Source of the DNA: Fasciolopsis buskii
Taxonomy: Eukaryota > Platyhelminthes > Trematoda > Plagiorchiida > Fasciolidae
Reading direction: 5' to 3'
DNA: 64,000 nt
Assembly (NCBI GenBank): GCA_008360955.1
Contig: LUCM01010092.1
Location: 97,919 to 161,918, forward strand
Positions 37,925-49,861 of the stretch are shown here, in pieces; position 1 is the first letter of the stretch; each line of letters starts with the position of its first letter. The notes under the pieces were generated by a model. It was given only the letters and a program-made list of their open reading frames with translations, ran no database searches and was not told the origin of the DNA. Made by a program: the position numbers and the translations under genes.

Positions 37925-40539
37925 CATCCGAGTGTCCCGAAACAAAGGGGAAAATTGTATGCGGTGAGAGAAGAGTGCGAGGAGGTAAACATGTATGAAT
38001 AACTTAGTGGTCTCAGTGTCGTTTGTAATGAATGCAAGAGCGAGTTGTTTTAAATGAAGAATTTTTCAAAGTTTGTACAGCACCTTAAATACATGCTGCA
38101 AGCTGTTACTGCGTGGCGGTTATATTGGATAATGATGAACCATTTAACGTTTTTACCGTAAGATCTGGAAGAATATGAATGAATGAACGAGCGACTGACT
38201 CAGTGAATAATGCGAATAATTAGCCATCTCTAACTGGTGATAATTCCCAGCTAAGTGTCTATTGACTTGAGTTGCCGCGATTCGGCGAGCAGAAAACATT
38301 GTGGAGGGGAGGGGGCTATGCTGATGAGGAGTACATGTTTGTGTGTATGTGCGTGTATCTTTTATTTTCTGACTTGAAGCTTTAAACATCGCGAACTGTG
38401 TTGTCAAATACACCCAAAGTGACTTTAGCCGATCACGTTTTGCGGTTTCAATATAGTTTTCGACACAATCGATTTGCTGCCTCCCCGTTTTTCCTACCCA
38501 AAATTGAATTTCGGGAAACGTTTGATTGCTGTAACAACTCAATAGTCCAGTGATTGTTACTATTATTATACGCTGCTCAGATGACGATGATGATGATGAG
38601 GAGGAGGATAATGGTAGCGATGCATCTGACATTATGAACAATAAGTACGGAGGAAAAAGACTTGAATTAGTGTATAACTGCTCAATTGAATCATTTGTCG
38701 GAGAATCACCTTTGATCTAGGTAACAAAAGTAACGGGCAAGTTGCACAGTCATATGCTTTCTACCGACGGCACAGCGTATTTGGTTTCATGTACCGATTG
38801 GATACAACGTAGAGAGTTGAGTTTCATCGTAAACGCATTACTTCGTAAATACACTCAGTAGTATGCACATCTCACCAGTGGCTGTAATACACAAAGACCA
38901 GTAGACTGTGATACCTGGAAAAGTTTACAGTGTACCACTTTGTTGGCGTGGCTTGAACGTAAAGTCTGCGGCAACGGGAAGTGTCACAAATTAACACCTG
39001 ATATTGGCAAGCGGTTGGCGGAATTTCGCTAATACCGGCGTTTGGTCACTTCCATTAACTGCGTCTTCTATAGTGATTGGTTGTGAAAAGAAGCTATTTG
39101 GGAACAGTTGTCAGAAATGAATCCAATCTCGTAGTTCATTGTTGACTGTTACCATTTGTTTGGTGCGAAAAAACTTTGTCAACTAAATTTCACTTATGAT
39201 GGTTTTACTTGTAGTGTGAGTAGTTGATATTACTGGTAGTAATAACAATAATATCGACAAAGAGCATCTAACAGTGTTACTGAGCAAATGTGGCTAGAAA
39301 ATATCATGAAAATGCGGCGAAGTAGGAGAAAATATATTGAGAGGGGAACGGTATCCGACTCATCACCATAGGTTGACAGCATGGATTGTGCATCACTTTC
39401 AATACTTGTTGCACTACAGTCCACCAGATCCTGTCAAGATGAATTTCAGAATTTTCACTCCAAAATGGACGTTTTGTAAGGCAATACACTATTATCTTTT
39501 CCAATTTCGACTTGGATGAATTCCATATTTGTATATGGTGTGATTTTGGGTCCCTATAGAGAGTACTCTGATGATATGCGATCGATGATACTGCTTAGTC
39601 CCACTATATTCCTTGGTCATTCGTACTACAGATAGTCACTGAATTCATCAACTGTTCTTCCAGTCATAACCTTGCTTTTGTGATCATTATTAATATTAAT
39701 ATTACAATGTATCGCCACATCGTTTCTGGCGCTGACGCTTAACTCCTCATTGGAGCCCACTAAAGCACCATACACGTGTTTCATCTATATCCACTTCTAT
39801 TGCAGATGTTTGTTTGTTCATGCCGAATCCCTGGATTCTTCTACAGTCTTGCAGCCTGCCGGGTTTCCTGCAGACTTATGCGAAATTTAAAATTGTATTA
39901 TTCCGAATGTTGTCGCTCTCCACAGTTCACTCGCCTTATTCACTCTTAGTCCGTCTTCCTAACGTAACCACTTCACAGTCGATAGTTCGCCTCTGGATGC
40001 GTTTTTATTCGAATTTGCTTGAGATTTAGAAAAACCAATAGTCGGTTGGTTCCCTGTCTATTTCGTACCAGTTATTTTCTCGTTAGAGCTACGAAACTCG
40101 GTAATGAAATATGATTGTTTATTGACTCGGATACGATCGCATTTTGTCTTCTCAAAAACGCGGAAGATCGTCGTAAATCCTGGTCACTGCCGGCCCACTT
40201 ATGGGAGAACAGCACTGGTGCAGTAATGGGACCACGGAACACGAACGACAACAAAATAACAACATGATGATGAATTATCCGCGCGACTCACAAATACAAA
40301 TTTGCACTCTGTCACCTCGCCCTACAATCCAGAGATTAAAAATCTTTTCGAAGGGCTAAAAAAGACAAGAGAAGGGGTGTGTGGCATAGAGATTCGAACC
40401 ATTTGTCATTGAATAGAAAGGCAGACTGAACAGTTCAAAACGTCCTCGATGACGGTTGACACGCGTGGTAATGTGCCTTAGTAGTATTCTCTTCTACGTG
40501 ATGGAATTTAATTAGTTAGCTAGTCTCAAGTTTCCTCGT

Positions 40540-40581
40540 GTGTGTGTGTGTGGGTGTGTGGGTGTGTGGGTGTGTGGGTGT
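40540..40581. repeat. (GT)n followed by (GGGTGTGT)n minisatellite
   Basis: A GT run passing into several GGGTGTGT units. Confidence 0.9.
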
Positions 40582-40737
40582 CCGTTTTTGTAGATCAACT
40601 TCCATGCGCATAAATCACTGCCATTTTGGACATCTATAAATTAGAACTGGTAGCATGATGACGGTGATGATGACTATTGACCAGTTTTGTCTGTTTTTGA
40701 CATCTACCGGCAAAAGATTAAGGTCCACCACGGTCGA

Positions 40738-41120
40738 GGAACCAACCATTTTGGTTGGCCTTTGCCCAATCCCTGATATGCTCGGTTCTTGTATGTTTAT
40801 GCCTGCGTCTGCCTCGGTTGGTGAGAGCACAGTGGGGAAATTCTCAGAACAGTATAGTAAAAAAATCCCACCGTTGAGACTAAGTCGTTTATTGGAAAAA
40901 ATACGCTCATTCACTCACTCGCCATGCTNGGAACCAACCATTTTGGTTGGCCTTTGCCCAATCCCTGATATGCTCGGTTCTTGTATGTTTATGCCTGCGT
41001 CTGCCTCGGTTGGTGAGAGCACAGTGGGGAAATTCTCAGAACAGTATAGTAAAAAAATCCCACCGTTGAGACTAAGTCGTTTATTGGAAAAAATACGCTC
41101 ATTCACTCACTCGCCATGCT
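40738..41120 (+). repeat. Perfect 191-bp duplication around a single N (probable assembly artefact)
   Basis: Positions 40738-40928 and 40930-41120 are identical, and the only ambiguous base of the window (N, 40929) lies between them. Perfect identity in a decayed intron, plus the N, suggests that two contig ends overlapped without being merged. The (ATCA)n array directly after it could have broken the assembly. Confidence 0.85.
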
Positions 41121-41139
41121 CACTCACCCGTTCATTCCT

Positions 41140-41185
<46 letters not shown>

Positions 41186-41188
41186 CCA

Positions 41189-41242
<54 letters not shown>

Positions 41243-41257
41243 CCAACCAACCAAATT

Positions 41258-41291
<34 letters not shown>

Positions 41292-41343
41292 CCAACCAAC
41301 CAACCAACCAATCAATCAATCAATCAATCGGTCGATCGATCGA
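41140..41343. repeat. (ATCA)n tetranucleotide array with AACC variants
   Basis: About 200 bp of ATCA units interrupted by blocks of AACC and ending in GGTCGATCGATCGAT. Confidence 0.95.
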
Positions 41344-42365
41344 TTAACTGTTTTCATCCCACTATTTTGTGGTTGAAACATCATTTCGTGCATAATCTTT
41401 CAGTCAAACTACCCAGAACGCCGTCGTGAGAAGCTGTATTGCAGCCGTTCAAGGGACATGCATATTATCCTTTACTACGAATCGGTTGATTTGAATTCAC
41501 AACCCATAGACAGCATCTCTTATCGTCCCAGTCTATAGGCTTAATCAGGATGAGGGAGCAATAAAAACGTTGAGCGTAGTGATACTATCGGAGTCGCCTG
41601 TTAAACGGACCCGTAAAGTGGGGCTCGTCAAGAATTCCCGTTCCCGCTACAGGTGTCTTAACGTTACTCCAGAAAAGTACACGCACGAGTGACAAATGTC
41701 GGCAGGAGACCTACAAGGTCAAAATTAAATTTGCATGTGTGCCTTTTGCTTTGGGATTTTTACGAACTCGTAGACTAAATTATTTGTACATGAGGTTGAG
41801 AACAGTCCATCGAAGTGATAAGACGAGAAGTGGGATAAATATGCCAACACGCGTGTATCAGGATCTAGAATAGGGAGGGAGCGTTTCTTTTGGTGCCAAA
41901 TGTTTCACCTAATCTGTGCGTAACGGGAAGTACTTGCATTGCAAACAACTGGATGGTTTGTTTCGGTAATGAAACACACACACAAACACACACGGAGTAT
42001 CGATAATCAGCTCATCACACTAAGCGCTTTGGATGTATCACATGGTGATTACAATCAACTTACCATCTTTCTTACCTTGAATGGGCCTCTTGGATAGTAG
42101 GCTATACGGGTTATCATCAAGCAACGACCGGTTTAACGGTGACATTGTATGGTTAGTAACATTTCTGTTACGGACTTTCACGCGATGAAAGACTCATCAG
42201 TCTCACAGTAATGGATTCCTTTGACGGAAGCCTAAACGAAATGTTTATGAACATATCAGAAACAACCTAACGATCCTAACAACTTTCATTTGCCGTTATG
42301 AAATTAACAAATTTGCATATTTTCGAACACATTGTTCTGAGTAAGTTTTCACAACCGTGTATCGA

Positions 42366-42410
42366 TGTGTATGTGTGTGTGTATGTGTGTGTGTATGTGT
42401 GTGTGTGTAT
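42366..42410. repeat. (TG)n microsatellite with TA interruptions
   Basis: TG run broken by ATG units. Confidence 0.92.
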
Positions 42411-42781
42411 AGCCCGGGAGAAAACCTATTGACTCCCACTTCCCTCCCTCCCGTCAGCCAGCTGATGAACGGGTCCTGTATCTGCAAATCGAATGTTTGG
42501 ATCATGTAATTCCTCACTTTTGTGGCTCCGATTCCTCCCTCGCCCGACTATTTGATCAGAGTGACTGTTCGTTTTTGAGCGATAACCACCATATTAGACG
42601 GGGCGTCATGGGAAGTGCATTGTAGATTTGTGGATTTCGGATTCCAGCACGATTTGGAAGATGACTCACCCGACACATGTAGCTGGTAATTTTTTTTCGG
42701 AATCTTCTTCACCCTATTGATTAAAACGAAATAAGACAAAATTTCCAATTACTAGCATGGCGGCCCATTCAGCAGTGCACG

Positions 42782-42783
<2 letters not shown>

Positions 42784-42820
<37 letters not shown>
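42784..42820. repeat. (CA)n microsatellite
   Basis: An uninterrupted CA run of about 18 units. Confidence 0.95.
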
Positions 42821-42824
<4 letters not shown>

Positions 42825-43249
42825 GTTTGCCCCAGGTCGTAATCCGGAAGGAACGAGAACGAGAGCGCACGCGAGAATGCGAGAGTTCCTGAAGTCACCG
42901 AGAAACGGATTTTGATGACTGGAATTGCCCAGACCCGAAATGTGTGGGTTTCGGATGAAGCGCGATCATGTCTGGCTGGAGGCGTGCGCCAGTATCCAAT
43001 TCCAGCATATGGAAAAACGGATAGACGGATAGAAAGACTGACGTATTGTGCACTAACGAAAAACCTAATGTGCTGATCTTCAGTTCTGTAACTTTTGAGG
43101 TGGAAGCGCCAGATTAGATGAAAAGATCGCGCACACAGATATACTATTCAAAACAAACTACTCTTGCTAATGCTACTGCCACCACTACTATTACTATGGG
43201 GATCACCACAACCATCTCTCTGTGGAAATCTGCAGATGGTAGCATTCTT

Positions 43250-43357
43250 ACACACACACACACACACATACACACACACGTACGCTTTGCCCTTCCTCAC
43301 TCGCATCTCTGAACACACACACACACACACGAACACACACGCACACATACACACACG
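43250..43357. repeat. Interrupted (CA)n array
   Basis: Several CA runs separated by short unique sequence; source of His/Thr-rich shadow ORFs. Confidence 0.9.
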
Positions 43358-43499
43358 TTTGGCCATGCCAACATACAAACATACAGAATCCCTAAAGTAC
43401 CCGCCGGGCACATCCTGTTCGTTGCAATTTTTCTATTCCGTACTCGTCTATCGAACATTGCCAATGCGAGCGTTTGTTCAGCATTCTGTTTTCAATGTT

Positions 43500-43545
43500 T
43501 CCTCCTTCTCCTCCTCCTCCTCCTCCTCCTCCTCCTCCTCCTCCT
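43500..43545. repeat. (TCC)n trinucleotide repeat
   Basis: A TCC run of about 14 units, giving a poly-Ser frame on the plus strand and poly-Gly on the minus strand. It is not coding as far as I can see. Confidence 0.93.
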
Positions 43546-43667
43546 TGTCCTTCTCGTCTTCCACCGCCTCTCGGTACCCCCACACTTTAGTTGAAGAGAA
43601 GTCTTCACCAGTGTCCACCTTTTTTGGCATTGTTCATTTAATTTATTGTCGATTCACACAGCATCGT

Positions 43668-43718
43668 TCAGTTCGGTTCGGTTCGGTCCGGTTCGGCTTG
43701 GTTCGGTTCGGTTTTTCG
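43668..43718. repeat. (GGTTC)n minisatellite
   Basis: About ten GGTTC-like pentamers (GGTTC, GGTCC, GGCTT variants), 340 bp before the gli acceptor. Confidence 0.88.
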
Positions 43719-44057
43719 AACGAAACTAGTCCGTGCCTATAATGATTTACTGTTTTCGGAAGCCCCTCTTCACTTGCAAAATCTCTGGTTGGTGTCCTGT
43801 ACCGTTTAACCGAACGTCCAGTTTCAAGACCCCACTCTTCTTAGTCAACGCCGGTAAATTTTGATGGGAAACCAAAACGAATGTTTTGCTACTGCACATA
43901 GTAATGTGATTCATTGCGTGAACTTTGCCCATTATGCATATTTGATTTGGATTTCGGTCGCTGTATGCGCACATAAATCGCCCAATTGTCTACGCCACAA
44001 TCAAATAGTAAAGATTTTTATTCCTTTCTTTTTTTAAAAAAAACCTTTTTTTTACAG

Positions 44058-44761
44058 GCTGAAATCCAATACGGAAACTTACATCCCACTTGTGGGCGCC
44101 TCGTGCACCACCTCACCGGAAGCAATGGTTGCTGCGGCCGCGTTCAATGCAGTTCGTCGGTGGTTTACCAATACGAATATGACCAATGTTCCCGATCCGA
44201 GTATGATTTCATCCTACTGGTCCAGTACACTGGCAACCCCGGGCGGGTCCTGTGGATTCGGTGGTGCGTCAAGCGGGACTAGTTCGGGCGGTGTCAATCC
44301 GCTTCAACAACAACCCCAACAATCACAGCAACAACAACAACAACAGCAACAAACACAGCCGCAAACACAACCGAACTCATTCTACCGTTTCCCTTTCCCA
44401 CCGCACGCGCATCATCCGATCGGATCGACGAGTGCGAATTATTTTCCTTCCGCCATTCCATTCCGTGGTCATCACAGCAGCGGTTACGTGCCGAACAGTG
44501 GCGGTGCTTCTGGTACCGCTGCTGCCGGTGGTGGTTTAGGCGCGGGCGGAGGTACAAGCGTTTCCGCTGGTCTCGCAGTTCCCGGGCCATTAATTCGGGG
44601 CGGGAAGAAAAGGTCGCACTCGCAGTCGTCGGTGAACGATTTGTTCGATATTTCCAGTCTAACACGCAGTTCACAAGACTCTTTGAGTGTAATGCAAGCG
44701 ATGCGAGTCTCACGTAGTATGGTCTCCAGTTCCGGTGGCTCGTACGGACATCTCTCAGCCG
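44058..44761 (+). CDS. gli: gli exon: conserved N-terminal region with SUFU-binding motif
   Basis: Acceptor: T-rich tract ending TTTACAG at 44051-44057. Donor: G|GTTAGT at 44762; the exon ends in phase 1. The reading frame opens at 44058 and continues through an Ala-rich segment, a Gln tract (about 44305-44375), Pro/His-rich and Gly-rich segments. The C-terminal quarter is diagnostic: a basic Ser patch (GKKRSHSQSS, about 44605), a segment resembling the FDLQTMIRTSPNSL region of vertebrate GLI proteins, and then SSGGSYGHLSAG. SYGHL (44740-44754) is the conserved SUFU-binding motif, so cytoplasmic retention by SUFU is likely conserved. The Met codon at 44124 could be an alternative start if an internal promoter exists. 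The KKRSHS patch could serve as a nuclear localisation or kinase site, but this is only a guess from its composition. Confidence 0.88.
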
Positions 44762-46139
44762 GTTAGTTGGGGAAAGAAATTGTGAACTTTTCGAATTACT
44801 GTCATTAAGTTGCCGCGAATATTTAACTCCTGCTCCGATCGGTAAACTACAAATAATGACCGCGTATTTCAATCAAGTCGGGTAAATTACACATAAGGTT
44901 AGGCGTACAAAAGCTTGCCAGTTACCAGATCTGTTGGTTCTATGGCATTGATGACCAGGAAATCCTCAGGCGAGTCAGTGTCTGCTTTGCTTGGAATGTT
45001 TGCAATCTACCGTCATGCGACTTCATCAACCCCAATCCCAACGATATTTGATGACTACTAACATTGATCAAATTGTCTAGGTCCGTAGATCGTGTTAAAA
45101 ACCTAAATGGAAGTCATCTATTGCCGGGGAAATCGCTTATATTGCTCAAACGGTCTATGGACGTGTAAATCTAACTGTTTTCCTCTACATCATGCGATGA
45201 AGCTCAACATAGTGCAAAGAGCCCGGCATTTTCAAACATTGTCGGCACGAGTATGTACTATTGATGCTGGAAGAACCGTTAAGAATCAGCCCAGCTAGGA
45301 TGATTGTTAGAGCATGCGAGTCACGCTGTAGCTGATGGCATCGTAAAAGAATGAAACGGGTGTGCAGCGCTTTTTCGGTTTCTCAGCGATGAATTGAGCG
45401 TTGGTATCGCATGATGAATAATTTCGTGATGAAAAGCTATCCGATGAGTAATTTTTTTATCTCTTGTCAATATGAATAGAAAGGAAGATATCAACATCCG
45501 ATGTCGAATGATGGATTTGATGTATGCTGTGCGATTTTTCACTGAAATTCTGACATATGCAACAGTATAGAATAACATTTTTCCATAGATTGATAGATTA
45601 TGAAGGTGACAGATTATTTGATCGGTCTGTCCAATCGCTCAGATTACCACTTCACACGGGATTTACGCGGTACACTCACTCGGATAAGGGGAGAATAGAA
45701 ACGTCATGTCCACCTTCGCCATTCGTAATTCTTCTTTTCATACAGGATGTACAATTTGTTTACCAAGTCGAGTCAGATTCACCGCATCTGCATAGCTGCT
45801 GGTAGACAACATCGAGATTAGTGCATGCAGAATTTTTCCTTCTTATTTGTATGGTTTTTTGTGGAAGTATTATTATTATTATTATTTATATTGTAATATA
45901 TGGCATATGTTCTAAACGTTATGACGAAAATCTGCGCAGATCAATTATCAAGAAAATCATAGCCAAAGAGGAAAACAACGAAAGAGGAAAAATTGAAAAA
46001 TGGAAAGACCAGGTTTTTTGTTCTGCATTTCCACACCATCGGTTATCCACCGAGATCCAGGGCTCATCAATGACTGTTACATTACTCGTTCTTCCGAAGC
46101 GATCTAGTGAATTGACCTGAATAGATCTGCTCTGATTTT

Positions 46140-46450
46140 TCGACCATAAGGTCTAATCTACAAGCCGTTGGGACCCGTTGAGAAGCTGGTAGCCCACTGG
46201 GAGCCAATGACTACTCAGTTCGTGTATCCATCGGATGAATCCTGAAATCTTGGATAAACACGGAGTCCTCTGAGTGTGGTGTTGTGTGCTTCGCACTCCG
46301 TTTGTGTTTGATTCGGAATCAGGGTTTACTCGGTCTCGTCGAGACTGACTGTTAAGTAGCACTTAACTTGGTGAATGAGGCCGAGGATTCACCTCCATCC
46401 TTGCACGCTGATAAGATCATCTCCATCACCGAAAGATAGTGTGTAAAATT
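46140..46450. repeat. Unclassified dispersed repeat B, fragment 1
   Basis: The block CTACTCAGTTCGTGTATCCA (46213) and the following CGGATGA...CTTGG parallel CTACTCAGTTGATATAACTT with CCGGATGA...CCTGG at 53043-53082. Upstream parts are also similar. Confidence 0.5.
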
Positions 46451-47219
46451 TCCCCGGACGGCGGTATTCGAGAGAGCATTTAGACCTTTAGATCTAAACG
46501 TCAAGCCCATCAGTTACAAAACCTCACAAAACCACCAAGCTGGGCTACACAGTACACCGCAACTTAGAATCAGTGAGACTGAAGACTCGATGTTTCTTCG
46601 AAATTGTCCAAGGGGGATCCAGTATATTGAACAACTTGTTCTGGAAAATATTTCCACCATTTTCAATCACACAGAATATTATCGAACCCCAGATCCCAAT
46701 GTATTTGCGTCTTCCGTCAGATCACGCACGCCACCACGGATTAGGAAAAAAGGACAGAACTGGCAGCAATAGACTCACGTGACCAATCCAGCTCTGGCTA
46801 AATGAATCACGTTGCCGCAAACTTGTTTATATATATATATATATGCAGGAAGTAGTATCTGGATGCGTAATAAACAAACTTAGCCCGGGAGCACACGACC
46901 GGTTTCGCGGTCAGGCAAATCAGGTTTTCTTGCCCTGTTTTGTACTTATTTTGTTTTTTTTGCCGGTTTTTGGTGACCCTAGCAAACAGAAAATGGATGA
47001 TTCTAAGGATGGTTGGATGCACATCGCAGTAATCAGAGCGATGTTTTAAAGAATTCATCATCAAAGGACTAGTCAGGTAGATCCACGATCTGTTTGTGGG
47101 CTTAATACTGTTGAAGTTTTCAGGTCAAATCAGGTGATTTTTGTTTTAAGAATCTCCGATCGAAGCATTTAGCTAACAACGGCTTACCTGAAAAGCACCG
47201 GAAACGGAGCAACGGGTCC

Positions 47220-47640
47220 GCATAACTCACCGGTGCCGGGTAAGTGACGAGGCTTGATGCTGTGATCATAATCCCGTATGCTTCATACGGCTCCCGCAGT
47301 GGGTTTCGTACCAGGACTTAGTCATGAACCCTAGACTGATTACCAAAGATCAGCCAGTCTGATGGTGAACACCTTGCATTTACCATCGTCCTCCAACTTC
47401 AGTGAGAGCACCTCGATCTCGAGAAGGCAGTGCGTAGGACTTCCTTAGCAGATGGTGTTTGAGACGTCGGTCAATTGGGAGTATTTCTGGGGATGTTCTA
47501 GACAAACAATCAGCTCGGAGGGCAAAAATACCCTCCACCGCCCATACTGAGGAGTTTCGAGGCAATCGGGAAACTGCAATTTGTTGACTAACATGTCCGA
47601 ACAGTTTCATGGAGATATGGCGTCAACTATGGACAAAGTT
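47220..47640. repeat. Unclassified dispersed repeat B, fragment 2
   Basis: It resembles 53220-53420: TGTTTGAGAC...GGGAGTATTTC (47458-47487) against TGTTTGACAA...GGGAGTATTTC (53293-53320), then similar spaced blocks through CCCTCC. The pieces at 46140 and 47220 correspond in order to 52985-53420, so they are probably one element interrupted or partly deleted. Confidence 0.55.
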
Positions 47641-48347
47641 GCACCAAAGGTGCTGAGATGGTAGAACTTGTCACCGTCTGTTTGGAACGACGCATTGGTC
47701 AATTAACGTGTTTCTGTCTATTCCAGACCATGTGACTCACTACAGTAGTTACGGTTTGATGAACAATTTGTCGAATTTATGCACACCTGCTCAGTGCTGT
47801 ACTCGTGTACCCGTTTTCAAGGCCACACACTCTCCGGTCTCGACAACGTCTCCTGTTTGCTTTAACAGTCACCTGCCATCGAACCGTACGCTAGAAAATC
47901 TCACTGAATGGTGACGGGGGTTGTTTCTATTCGGATTGGAATGCATGAACAATGCGTACAACTAGCTACGAGCAACCGTCTCATATTTCGTTGCTGCGAT
48001 ACAGTCGCTCATGAATTTTTTTAAAATGGTACTCCACTGATAGCTGAAATTTACACGTGAATTGTCGAGACATAAAAGTGTGTAATACTAGCAAACAAGC
48101 CGAGTGATTTATGTAAGTCAGATTGAAATAGGAATCAGTACTCAGCTACAGAAACGTACAAACTTTCGGTCTCTCTCTTGCTTAGCCCTCAGCTTTCCCG
48201 CTTGTTGCTACTTGCACCACTTCAGTTTGGTTTTCAACTGTTAAATAAATTACCACTTTGCCATATCCACCTCCTTTGCCATGCTCCAGTTCGTTTTCTG
48301 TTGACAAAATTTCATTCAAACTATTTTATTTCATTTTGCCTACTTAG

Positions 48348-49861
48348 CTTCGCTGGGCGCCAGTCCGTCAGCCACATGTGGGATCCGTAGAACATTCAGC
48401 AGCAACGGGAATTCTACCCATACAGCACCACCCGCCCCGTTCAGTGATGGATCTCCGTTCTGGTCTCCTCGTTCTCCACATTCCATCGGTCCCGGTTCCG
48501 TTGCATTGGCCAATCTGGGTGTTTATCCGCCCACCTCGGGTAGCACACCAAATAGTAGCGGTGGTAGTCATCATAGTGGTCCTGTTCAAGAACCGGGAGC
48601 ATTAGGTCATCATGTCGTGTCACCGATGACTACCGGGTTCGGAGAGCAGAGGATCCTGAAACCCAATCTCGACTGGATGCCCCCATCCTCTTCTATCCCA
48701 TGTGGTCTGCCATCTGCATCTTCGTCGACACATAACGCTTCGGCGGCTGTGTTCCATTCTGCCGTGGCGTTTGCTGCGGCCATAGCTGCCGCCGCTTCCG
48801 TAGACCCATCTAGAGCCCCTCCTCCACCGCCTCCTCCGCCTCCTCCTCCGCCTGTTCCTCCCCGAGTAGACACTAATCCTGTCCACGAAACTCAGCAACA
48901 TGCCTCGTTTCCCACCGCGGAAAATCCGCAGTCTTCAATCCCAGTTACTCCTCCGATGCCTGGGTTTGGTGCTGGATTTCCTTTCCTTAAATCTCCCCAA
49001 CCGAATGTGTTCCATCCTTCCAAGTTCCCCGGCTTGATCGATGTCAATCCGACAGCGAGGTCAAAAATTTCTGATGAAGCGACAACACCGATGGACGTTT
49101 CCAGTGACACCGGAAACAATTCTCGCCTGAACGACACGCATACTTCTGACAGAACATCAGGAACTGCTTGTTTCCCTTCGACCAACAACTATGGCGGTCT
49201 CAGTTCATCCTATCTGAATGCATTTCATTGGCCATTTAACAAAATACGAGTGTCGGATTATCCTTCTCATAGTGGACGAAACCACGTCAGGTCGGAAGAA
49301 TGGTCTCATCCGTGGCCCCTTGAGTCAGATAATCCCCGATTTGGTACGGATTCGGATCGTCCAAGTAAGGAAGTTAAAAAGCACGAAAAACGGACCGTAC
49401 ATGGACCCACAAAACACATGTCAGGTTCTGGCATTACAAAAGGGACCAAAACGTCTTCGTATCCACCACTGACTCGTGACTTACTAAGGCAACACTGTGC
49501 TATGAACCAGGGTGTTACCTCTTTTCGTGATATGGTGGACATGGCCGGTCCAAAGCCCAAACTGTCAAATACAGAAAACACCGGTCATCCATCTCAGTCG
49601 GGTGTGAAGTCCGAGCGGAATGAGACACCGGAATTTTGGTCCGCCGATGAGTTGGGCGGACATGCCAAATCCACCGGACGCGAAGTCACCGGGAACGGTG
49701 GAGTTCTTCTCTCGGAAGGGGAAGAAGCCGAGTGCGATGAGGATGAAGATTTGGACGATGATGGACGAGTGCCACAAGAAGGAGATCCGGATTTCGTCGA
49801 AACCGCTTGTCACTGGGGCGAATGTACATTGCAGTTTGAAAACCAAGAAGAACTGGTAAAG
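48348..49861 (+). CDS. gli: gli exon: Pro/Ser-rich linker, acidic region and first half of zinc finger 1
   Basis: Acceptor TACTTAG at 48341-48347; the first two bases complete the Ala codon begun in the previous exon, giving SYGHLSAG-ASLG across the junction, as in vertebrate GLI (SYGHLSAGA). The 1,514-nt exon is entirely open. It holds an Ala-rich stretch (about 48745-48805), a run of twelve prolines (about 48817-48852), Ser/Thr/Pro-rich sequence that is probably disordered, an acidic block (SEGEEAECDEDEDLDDDG, about 49713-49766) and then the start of finger 1. The finger starts at Cys 49808 with spacing C-X4-C (second Cys at 49823) and ends at ...QEELVK before donor G|GTGGGT at 49862, phase 0. 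Most of the linker is not conserved in the family, apart from the position of the acidic block before finger 1. Reading on past 49861 gives a stop after ten codons, so retention of this intron would truncate the protein within finger 1. Confidence 0.93.

Larger units (their letters stand above)
5069..44057 (+). other. Giant intron (inferred) of the gli gene, packed with decayed repeats
   Basis: It is bounded by the donor GTAAGC at 5069 and the acceptor TTTACAG ending at 44057, which are phase-compatible. No further gli exon was recognised by eye, but short non-conserved exons could be hidden here. The recognisable content is retrotransposon remnants, SINEs, microsatellites and an assembly duplication, each listed separately. 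Stretches with nothing I can assign include 8121-9585, 10170-12175, 16700-19650, 20225-24000, 24800-29035, 30561-32130, 33905-37765, 37925-40500 and 41345-43060. Confidence 0.55.
44762..48347 (+). other. gli intron between the SYGHL exon and the linker exon
   Basis: GT-AG, phase 1, about 3.6 kb. It carries two pieces of an unclassified repeat (46140-46450 and 47220-47640), a short match to the 14340/59650 repeat (46880-46920) and an AT run at 46829-46844. Nothing else recognised. Confidence 0.85.

Noticed and set aside
38153..38641. 162-codon ORF on the minus strand with a Ser run
   Set aside because: The Ser run comes from a GAT/GAG-type repeat, and the remainder has no family resemblance or splice logic.
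41140..41343. CRISPR-like or satellite array
   Set aside because: It is a simple tetranucleotide repeat in a eukaryotic genome; there are no spacers.
40655..41347. 230-codon ORF crossing the N and the ATCA array
   Set aside because: It depends on the artefactual duplication and on the tetranucleotide repeat (Asn-Gln-Ser-Ile units).
43164..43742. 192-codon plus-strand ORF upstream of the gli exon
   Set aside because: It is made of CA, TCC and GGTTC repeats, giving His/Thr, Ser and Arg/Phe runs; there is no reason to consider it coding.
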